From Allobosea sp. Tri-44 (GTDB taxonomy: Bacteria; Pseudomonadota; Alphaproteobacteria; Rhizobiales; Beijerinckiaceae): 64,000 bases of DNA. The stretch covers positions 186,001 through 250,000 of the forward strand of contig NZ_NBDP01000015.1 of assembly GCF_004123845.1 (NCBI RefSeq), written 5' to 3'. The notes beneath the pieces are model-generated. The model did no database searches. It saw only the letters and a list, made by a program, of their open reading frames with translations, and was not told where the DNA came from. Shown piece by piece: positions 58,130-64,000 of this stretch. Numbering within the stretch: the stretch's first letter is position 1; every line of letters starts with the position of its first letter. The translations under genes and the position numbers were made by a program.

Positions 58130-59026
58130 ATGAACGCCCCTCATAATCTCACGCCCTCGCAAGCCGCCGAACTGCTCGTCCAGGCGCTGCCGCATATGCA
58201 GCGCTATGACCAGGAGGTGATCGTGATCAAATATGGCGGCAACGCCATGGGTGACGCCGCCACCGCCGAGGATTTCGCCGAGGATGTGGTGCTGCTCGAG
58301 CAGTCCGGCCTGAAGCCGGTGGTCTGCCATGGCGGCGGCCCCCAGATCGCCCGCATGCTGGACAAGCTTGGCCTCAAGTCCGAGTTCAAGCAGGGCCTGC
58401 GCGTCACCGACGCTGCGACCGTCGACGTTGTCGAGATGGTCCTGGCCGGCTCGGTCAACAAGGAGATCGTCGGCTACATCTCGCGCGAGGGCGGCAAGGC
58501 GATCGGGCTCTGCGGCAAGGACGGCAACATGGTCACCGCCCGCAAGGCGACCCGCACCATCGTCGATCCCGATTCGAAGATCGAGCAGGTCCTCGACCTC
58601 GGCTTCGTCGGCGAGCCCGAGACGGTCGACACCACCGTTCTCAAGGCGATCCTCAAGGAAGAGCTGATCCCGGTGCTGGCGCCGGTCTGTGCCGCCGCCG
58701 ACGGCCAGACCTACAATGTCAACGCCGACACATTCGCCGGTGCGATCGCGGGCGCGCTCGGCGCCAAGCGCCTTTTGCTGCTCACCGACGTGCCGGGCGT
58801 GCTCGACAAGGACAAGAACCTGATCCCGGAGCTCACCATCGAGCAGTGCCGGCGCCTGATCGCCGACGGCACCATCTCCGGCGGCATGATCCCGAAGATC
58901 GAGACCTGCATCTACGCGCTGGAAAAGGGCGTCGAGGCCGTCGTCATCCTCGACGGCAAGGTCCCGCATGCGGCGCTGATCGAGCTCTTCACCGATACCG
59001 GCTCCGGCACGATCATCCGGCGTTGA
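58130..59026 (+). CDS. argB: Acetylglutamate kinase
   Basis: About 298 residues, phosphorylates N-acetyl-L-glutamate in arginine synthesis. Clear landmarks are [13 protein letters not shown] (ATP lysine), [76 protein letters not shown] and [18 protein letters not shown]. The long N-terminus [20 protein letters not shown] matches arginine-sensitive, hexameric NAGKs, in which an N-terminal helix mediates feedback inhibition. ATG 58130 has GGAG seven bases upstream; GTG 58109 is less likely. Confidence 0.96.
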   Translation: MNAPHNLTPSQAAELLVQALPHMQRYDQEVIVIKYGGNAMGDAATAEDFAEDVVLLEQSGLKPVVCHGGGPQIARMLDKLGLKSEFKQGLRVTDAATVDVVEMVLAGSVNKEIVGYISREGGKAIGLCGKDGNMVTARKATRTIVDPDSKIEQVLDLGFVGEPETVDTTVLKAILKEELIPVLAPVCAAADGQTYNVNADTFAGAIAGALGAKRLLLLTDVPGVLDKDKNLIPELTIEQCRRLIADGTISGGMIPKIETCIYALEKGVEAVVILDGKVPHAALIELFTDTGSGTIIRR

Positions 59027-59366
59027 GGCGTCTGCAAGGTAAGGCGCGGGGAACCCCTCCCCCTTGTGGGAAGGGGCAGGGGGTGGGGGTCGCAAAGCCG
59101 GAGCGATCGGTAGAAGCCGAGAACGCCGTCGCTGCTGCCACCCCCCGGTTCTTTCTGCCGGCGATCACCAGGCGGCACCACCCCCATCCCCTTACCCTTC
59201 CCCACAAGGGGGAAGGGAGGAGCGCAGGCGATAAGCCTTTCGCAGTTGAATCCGGAAGAGGGGAAGGCGGGACGTCGCGGCTCCCTCGTCTGGACGACCT
59301 CGTCGTCGCAAGGACTTTGCAAGTATCTTGCATGTCATGATGGTGCCCCCCACATGACATGCCCCA
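59027..59366. other. Gap of 340 bases: palindromic repeat, then short hairpins
   Basis: No gene seen. 59048-59220 holds an inverted repeat: GGGAACCCCTCCCCCTTGTG... with TGGGGGT on the left, and ACCCCCATCCCCTTACCC... CACAAGGGGGAAGGGAGG on the right. This matches a repeat common in Hyphomicrobiales. Then GCAAGTATCTTGC (59319-59331) and CATGTCATG-N13-CATGACATG (59331-59361) come just before the HAD gene start; no Shine-Dalgarno sequence is visible there. Confidence 0.6.
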
Positions 59367-60134
59367 ATGAACCAGAACACGACCATTCCAGCCATCGCCA
59401 TCCCGCTCCTGCCGGAGCAGGCGGCGTTCGGCCATGTCGACCACTGGATCTTCGACCTCGACAACACGCTCTATTCGCATGAGGCAAAGGTCTGGCCCCA
59501 GGTCAATGAACGGATCACCCTCTTCCTGCTCGAGCTCTTCGGTCTCGACGGCCTCTCCTCGCACGAGCTGCGCCGCTATTATTACGAGCGTTACGGCACC
59601 ACGCTGAAAGGCTTGATGGAAGAACACGGCGTCGATCCCAGCGACTTCCTCGCTTTCGCCCACGACATCGACCTGTCGCTGCTCGACCCCAATCCCGATC
59701 TCGGCGCGGCGATCGCTGCCCTGCCAGGCCGCAAGCTGATCCTGACCAACGGCTCGCGCGGCCATGCCGAGAATGTCGCCGGCAAGCTCGGCATCCTCCA
59801 TCATTTCGAGGACATCTTCGACATCGTCGAGGCCGGCTTCCTGCCCAAGCCCGAGCGGGCGACCTATGAGAACTTCCTCGCCAAGCATGCGGTCGATCCG
59901 GCCCGGGCAGCGATGTTCGAGGACATCGACAAGAACCTGCTCGTGCCGAGCGCGCTCGGCATGAAGACGGTGCTTATCGTGCCGCGCACGCCCGATCCCT
60001 TCCGCGAGGCCTGGGAGCAGGCCGTGGTCGAGGCAGGCCATGTCGATTTCGTCACCGACGATCTGACCGGCTTCCTGAAGCCGCTGATGCGGCCGAGCGA
60101 AACCCTCCCGGTTACCGGCATCCTAGGTGAATAG
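59367..60134 (+). CDS. HAD-family phosphatase, pyrimidine 5'-nucleotidase type
   Basis: 255 residues. HAD motif I FDLDNTLYSHEAKVWP (nucleophile Asp and the DNTLY form of the pyrimidine 5'-nucleotidase group), motif II LILTNGSRGHAENV, motif III KPERATYENFL and motif IV AAMFEDIDKNLLVPSALGMK. It likely hydrolyses a nucleoside monophosphate or similar. There is no ribosome site before ATG 59367; instead a 9-bp stem ends six bases before the start. Downstream of argB in the same direction, but separated by 340 bases. Confidence 0.9.
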   Translation: MNQNTTIPAIAIPLLPEQAAFGHVDHWIFDLDNTLYSHEAKVWPQVNERITLFLLELFGLDGLSSHELRRYYYERYGTTLKGLMEEHGVDPSDFLAFAHDIDLSLLDPNPDLGAAIAALPGRKLILTNGSRGHAENVAGKLGILHHFEDIFDIVEAGFLPKPERATYENFLAKHAVDPARAAMFEDIDKNLLVPSALGMKTVLIVPRTPDPFREAWEQAVVEAGHVDFVTDDLTGFLKPLMRPSETLPVTGILGE

Positions 60135-60147
60135 CACCAGGCCGTTT

Positions 60148-60239
60148 TCCGTCATTGCGAGGAGCGCGAGCGACGAAGCATCCAGGGGCGGCAGCGCTCT
60201 ACATCCCCCTGGATTGCTTCGCTGCGCTCGCAATGACGT
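60148..60239. repeat. Intergenic palindromic repeat (GTCATTGCGAGGAGCGC type)
   Basis: GTCATTGCGAGGAGCGCGAGC... CATCCAGGGG pairs with CCCCTGGATTGCTTCGC... TCGCAATGAC. A typical dispersed palindrome, here between the convergent HAD and deaminase genes, where it could end both transcripts. Confidence 0.75.
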
Positions 60240-61573
60240 TAGCCGTAGCGCTCCGCCGCAAGCCCATGGGCGCGGCGCAAGGATGCGAGGTCGAGCCCCG
60301 GAATCTCACCGTCGATCACGCGCCAGCGCCCGCCGATCATGACGCGGTCGGCCCGGTTCGCGCCGCACAGGACCAGCGCCGCGATCGGGTCATGCGCACC
60401 TGAGAAGCGCAGTTCGTCGAGCTTGTAGAGAGCAAGATCGCCCTGCAGGCCGATGGCGATCCGGCCGATGTCGGCACGCCCCAAGCAGCGCGCCGAGCCC
60501 TCCGTCGCCCAGCGGATCGTGTCGCGCGCCGTCACTGCGCTCGCATTCTTGTAGTGCAGCCGGTTGACCAGCAGCGCGTGGCGCAATTCCTCCATCAGGT
60601 TCGAGCCGTCATTGCTGGCCGAACCATCGACGCCGAGGCCTACGGCTGAGCCCGCCGCCTCGAGCTCGCGCGTCTTGCAGAAGCCCGAGGCGAGCACGCC
60701 GTTCGAAGTCGGGCAATGGCAGACCCCGACGCCGGCCTTGCCGAGCCGCTCGCACTCCTCGCAGGAGAAATGGATGCCGTGCGCCAGCCAGGTCTTCGGC
60801 CGCATCCATCCGACGTCCTCCAGCAAGTCGAGCGGGCGCTTGCCATAGACCTCCAGACAATAGGCGTCCTCGTCCTCGGTTTCGGCGAGATGGGTGTGCA
60901 ACGGCGCGTCGAAGCGGGCCGCGAGCTCGGCCGATCTCGCCATCAGCAAGGGCGTCACCGAGAAGGGCGAACAGGGCGCAAGCGCGATCTGCACCATGCT
61001 GCCGGGCTTGGGATCATGGAACAGGCCGAGCACCCGCTCGCAATCGGCAAGGATCGTGTCCTCGTCCTGCACCACTTCGTCGGGCGGCAGGCCGCCATCC
61101 TTCTGCGACAGGTTCATCGAGCCGCGCGAGATGGTGACGCGGATGCCGAGCGCCCTCGCCTCCTCGACAGCGATGTCGACGGCGTTCTCCAGCCCGGCCG
61201 GATAGAGATAATGGTGGTCGGCCGCCGTGGTGCAGCCGGAAAGCATGAGCTCGACCAGCGCGGCGCGCACCGCGAGCCTCAGGTCTTCCGGCCGCAGCCG
61301 GGCCCAGAGCGGGTAGAGCGCCTTCAGCCAAGGAAAGAGCTCGCGGTCGATCGCGGCGGGATGGGCGCGGGTCAGCGTCTGGTAGAAATGGTGGTGGGTG
61401 TTGATCAGCCCCGGCAACACGACATGGCCGGAGGCGTCGAAGCTTTCGGTCACCGGCAGCGCCGGATAGCTACCGCTCGCGACCAGCTCGACGATCACCC
61501 CGTCCTCGATCACGACCCCGCCGCCGGCGTTCTCGGCGAGGATCGCGAGCGGATTCCTGATCCAGATGCGCAT
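60239..61573 (-). CDS. 8-oxoguanine deaminase-like amidohydrolase
   Basis: About 444 residues, amidohydrolase superfamily of the TrzN/AtzB/8-oxoguanine deaminase group. Zinc site His60 and His62 in INTHHHFYQTLTRAH; family segments ELFPWLKALYPLWARL, LSGCTTAADHHYLYP, ISRGSMNLSQKDGGLPP, PCSPFSVTPLLM, THLAETEDED and GVDGSASNDGSNLMEELRHA. The combination DRELFPWLKALYPLWARL with SRGSMNLSQ is what I know from 8-oxoguanine deaminases. It salvages oxidised guanine or related purines. TTG 61588 in the same frame is an alternative start; ATG 61573 starts at the first strand. Confidence 0.9.
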   Translation of the reverse strand: MRIWIRNPLAILAENAGGGVVIEDGVIVELVASGSYPALPVTESFDASGHVVLPGLINTHHHFYQTLTRAHPAAIDRELFPWLKALYPLWARLRPEDLRLAVRAALVELMLSGCTTAADHHYLYPAGLENAVDIAVEEARALGIRVTISRGSMNLSQKDGGLPPDEVVQDEDTILADCERVLGLFHDPKPGSMVQIALAPCSPFSVTPLLMARSAELAARFDAPLHTHLAETEDEDAYCLEVYGKRPLDLLEDVGWMRPKTWLAHGIHFSCEECERLGKAGVGVCHCPTSNGVLASGFCKTRELEAAGSAVGLGVDGSASNDGSNLMEELRHALLVNRLHYKNASAVTARDTIRWATEGSARCLGRADIGRIAIGLQGDLALYKLDELRFSGAHDPIAALVLCGANRADRVMIGGRWRVIDGEIPGLDLASLRRAHGLAAERYG

Positions 61574-61768
61574 GACTGGTTCTATCAACGATTCTCAGCA
61601 CTTGGCATAGGCTGAGATCGTTCGGCATGCCAGCCTGCGCAGCTGGGGCCCAGTTGATCAAAGGGACTAGTCAGACGGGGGAGAGTATCGCCGCTCTGCC
61701 ATGCGCGTCACCGGCCAGCCCAAGTGCAAGCTGACCGGTGCGAACTGTGCGGGCCGGACTGGAGCGGC

Positions 61769-63619
61769 TCACGCCACCTTGGCGATCAGCGGCTTGGTCT
61801 CCCATTCCTCGCCCCAGATCATCACGGCGTGGCCGGGCGAGGCTTCGCGATACTGGCGCACCGGCGGGACGTAGTCGGCCGGGCGGATCGGGCTCTTGAT
61901 CTCGTCGTTCGAGACCGGGCGCTTCTCCAGGCGCCTGGCCGGATCGGCGATCGGCACCGCCGCCAAGAGCCGCTTGGTATAGGGGTGCTGCGGGTTGCCG
62001 AAGATCGCCTCGCGCGGGCCGATCTCGACGATCTCGCCGAGATACATCACCGCGACCCGGTGGCTGACGCGCTCGACCACCGCCATGTCGTGCGAGATGA
62101 AGAGATAGCCTAGGCCCATGCGGGCCTGCAGATCGAGCATCAGGTTGACCACCTGCGCCTTGACCGACACGTCGAGCGCCGAGACCGCCTCGTCCGCCAC
62201 GATCAGGCGCGGCTCGACCGCGAGCGCGCGGGCGATGCAGATGCGCTGGCGTTGGCCGCCCGAGAACTCGTGCGGGAAGCGGCTCGCCATGTCAGGCAGC
62301 AGGCCGACGCGCTTCAGCAGGTCGGCGACCTTGTCGCGCGCTTCGGAGCGAGTGGCGAGATTGTTGATCAGCAGCGGCTCGGCCACGGCCGCGCCGATGT
62401 TCATCCGCGGATTGAGCGAGGCGAACGGATCCTGGAAGATCATCTGCATGCGCTTGCGCTGCTCGCGCAACTCGCTCTGCCCGAGCTTCAACACATCGAC
62501 GCCGTCGAGCAGCACCGAGCCCGAGAGCGGCTCGACCAGGCGCAGCACCGAGCGGCCGGTCGTCGACTTGCCGCAGCCGGATTCGCCGACCAGCGCCAGC
62601 GTCTCGCCCGCCTTCAGGCTGAAGGAGACGTTCTCGACCGCATGCACCCGGCCCTTGACCGAGGAGAGCAGGCCCGAGCGGATTTCGAAGCGGGTCGTCA
62701 GGCCCGAGACCTCAAGCACCGGCCGCTCGGCTGCCTGGACCGTATCGGGCACCTCGGTGGGCACGTCCGACAGGCCCGTCGCACGGTCGACCACCGGGAA
62801 GCGCATCGGCCGCCTGCGCCCTTCCATCGAGCCCAGCCGCGGCACGGCCGAGAGCAGCGACTTGGTATAGGGCTTCTGCGGATTGGCGAAGATGTCCTCG
62901 GTCGCGCCGGTCTCGATCTCGTCGCCATTGTACATCACGACGGTACGGTCGGCGATCTCGGCGACGACGCCCATGTCGTGGGTGATGAAGAGGACGGACA
63001 TGCCCTCCTCCTCCTGCAGCGACTTGATCAGCTCGAGAATCTGCGCCTGGATCGTCACGTCGAGCGCCGTCGTCGGCTCGTCGGCGATCAAGAGCTTGGG
63101 CTTGCAGGCCAGCGCCATCGCGATCATCACGCGCTGGCGCATGCCACCGGAGAAGCGGTGCGGGTATTCGTGGAAGCGCGACTTCGCTGCCGGGATCTTG
63201 ACCTTCTCCAGCAGACGCACCGTCTCGGCCTCCGCCTCGCTGCGCGACATGTTGCGATGCAGGATCAGCGCCTCGGCGATCTGGAAGCCGATGGTCAGCA
63301 CCGGGTTGAGCGAGGTCATCGGCTCCTGGAAGATCATCGCGATCTCGTTGCCGCGGATCTCGCGCATCTGCGCATCCGGCAGGGTCAGCAGTTCCTTGCC
63401 GTTGAGCTTGATCGAGCCCTCGATCTTGCTCGAGCTGGGCGGGGTCAGCCGCATGATCGACAGCGCCGTCACGCTCTTGCCGGAGCCGGACTCGCCGACC
63501 ACCGCCAGAGTCTCCTGCGGCTTGATCTCGAAGGAGATGTTGCGCACGACCGGTTTCCAGAGCCCCTCGACCCGGAAGGAGGTCGTCAGGTTCGAGACCG
63601 AGAGGATCGGAGAGGTCAT
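61769..63619 (-). CDS. Two-domain peptide ABC transporter ATPase (GsiA/DppD-DppF fusion)
   Basis: 616 residues with two ATPase domains. First: Walker A GESGSGKS (42-49), signature FSGGM (156-160), Walker B LLIADEPTT (177-185). Second (from about 300): Walker A GESGCGKST (345-353), signature FSGGQ (452-456), Walker B LIVADEAVS (472-480). Each carries the QxPYTK-like PQKPYTKSLL / PQHPYTKRLL oligopeptide extension that in DppD/DppF ligates an Fe-S cluster or closes the domain. It energises import of a peptide or glycosyl solute. The permease genes are not in the window; the divergent secreted-protein gene at 63883 is a candidate binding protein. Confidence 0.94.
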   Translation of the reverse strand: MTSPILSVSNLTTSFRVEGLWKPVVRNISFEIKPQETLAVVGESGSGKSVTALSIMRLTPPSSSKIEGSIKLNGKELLTLPDAQMREIRGNEIAMIFQEPMTSLNPVLTIGFQIAEALILHRNMSRSEAEAETVRLLEKVKIPAAKSRFHEYPHRFSGGMRQRVMIAMALACKPKLLIADEPTTALDVTIQAQILELIKSLQEEEGMSVLFITHDMGVVAEIADRTVVMYNGDEIETGATEDIFANPQKPYTKSLLSAVPRLGSMEGRRRPMRFPVVDRATGLSDVPTEVPDTVQAAERPVLEVSGLTTRFEIRSGLLSSVKGRVHAVENVSFSLKAGETLALVGESGCGKSTTGRSVLRLVEPLSGSVLLDGVDVLKLGQSELREQRKRMQMIFQDPFASLNPRMNIGAAVAEPLLINNLATRSEARDKVADLLKRVGLLPDMASRFPHEFSGGQRQRICIARALAVEPRLIVADEAVSALDVSVKAQVVNLMLDLQARMGLGYLFISHDMAVVERVSHRVAVMYLGEIVEIGPREAIFGNPQHPYTKRLLAAVPIADPARRLEKRPVSNDEIKSPIRPADYVPPVRQYREASPGHAVMIWGEEWETKPLIAKVA

Positions 63620-63882
63620 GCCAGGTCCTTCATTGCGATCTGATCAGAGGCTGCGGACCGGGCACGAACGCCCACCCCGCAGCCGGTGGGCCGCGTTCAA
63701 AAGCCGGATCAGAATAACCAGAGCGCGGCGGATGTCAGCAGGCTGCGTGATAAAATATTGAGCGCTCCTGCCGTTTGCACACGCCATAACCACAGAGAAT
63801 ACTTCATCCCTGATTTCGACTTGGACAGGCCGGGATGGCGATCCCCACTATCGCGTCAAGAATGATCGAGGGGATCACACCA

Positions 63883-64000
63883 TGAAAACGCATGTCGCCG
63901 GGCTTGCGGGCCTGATGCTGTTCGCGGGCCTCCAAGGGCAGGCCTGCGCCCAGGAAACCATCCTCAGGGTCAGCTCCGGCGCCAGCAATGTCTCGACCCT
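63883..64000 (+). CDS. Secreted protein, probable ABC binding protein, cut by window end
   Basis: ATG 63883 follows GAGGGGA with eight bases between. The first 23 residues (KTHVAGLAGLMLFAGLQGQACA) are a signal peptide with a likely cut after ACA, before QETILRVSSGASNVSTL, where the window ends. Being divergent from the oligopeptide ATPase gene suggests a family 5 binding protein, whose mature part often starts ETxLRV. This is inference from 39 codons. Confidence 0.7.

Noticed and set aside
62252-63643. 463-residue plus-strand ORF
   Set aside because: Antisense to the two-domain ATPase gene, with typical shadow composition.
1-64000. CRISPR array, tRNA or rRNA genes
   Set aside because: No regularly spaced direct repeats and no tRNA-like cloverleaf or rRNA sequence seen on reading the intergenic regions; a tRNA scan would settle it.

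Overview
The window is high-GC alphaproteobacterial chromosome. Gene content and the types of intergenic palindromes resemble Bosea and related Hyphomicrobiales; this is a judgement from recalled protein families, not a database match. I saw no tRNA, rRNA, CRISPR array, transposase or integrase. Genes are dense, with many 1-4 bp stop/start overlaps, and several starts are GTG, TTG or CTG.

Layout. 1-2.2 kb: tail of eutC, two small minus-strand ORFs, a luciferase-like oxidoreductase. 2.2-11.5 kb: a sugar-acid module with SMP-30-type lactonase, RraA-like protein and Bug-type binding protein on the minus strand, and divergently a GntR regulator, a DapA-family enzyme, an L-arabinonate-dehydratase-like IlvD/Edd enzyme, a peptide-type binding protein and a phosphoesterase. 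11.5-36.3 kb: a surface-glycan island with FkbM and two further methyltransferases, nucleotide-sugar dehydrogenase, eight glycosyltransferases, a Wzm/Wzt-type ABC exporter, three genes for a UDP-N-acetyl-6-deoxy-L-hexosamine (L-QuiNAc or L-FucNAc), a GST-like protein, a DUF2793 protein, and a SxtJ / DUF5989 / carbamoyltransferase cassette. Parts of it (about 13.5-14.4 and 19.1-20.4 kb) are visibly richer in A+T.

36.4-45.1 kb: a second catabolic module with SDR and GntR regulator on the minus strand, and divergently a binding protein, a LivH permease, one 841-residue protein joining LivM, LivG and LivF, a 3-hydroxyacyl-CoA-dehydrogenase-like enzyme and a beta-keto acid cleavage enzyme (DUF849). 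It reads as uptake, oxidation and acetyl-CoA-dependent cleavage of an unknown beta-hydroxy acid. 45.2-52.4 kb: Na+/H+ antiporter, trans-aconitate methyltransferase, SDR with divergent LysR, an SRPBCC protein with its winged-helix regulator, and a TetR gene with two small partners. 52.4-55.6 kb: alpha-oxoamine synthase and M20 amidohydrolase with divergent AraC regulator. 55.6-64 kb: outer-membrane barrel, YihY/BrkB protein, DUF423 protein, acetylglutamate kinase, HAD phosphatase, 8-oxoguanine deaminase, a two-domain oligopeptide ABC ATPase, and the start of a secreted protein cut by the window end.

The strongest leads are the CTG start at 16614, the LivM-LivG-LivF fusion with its catabolic genes, the carbamoyltransferase cassette next to a DUF2793 gene, and the atypical alpha-oxoamine synthase paired with an amidohydrolase.
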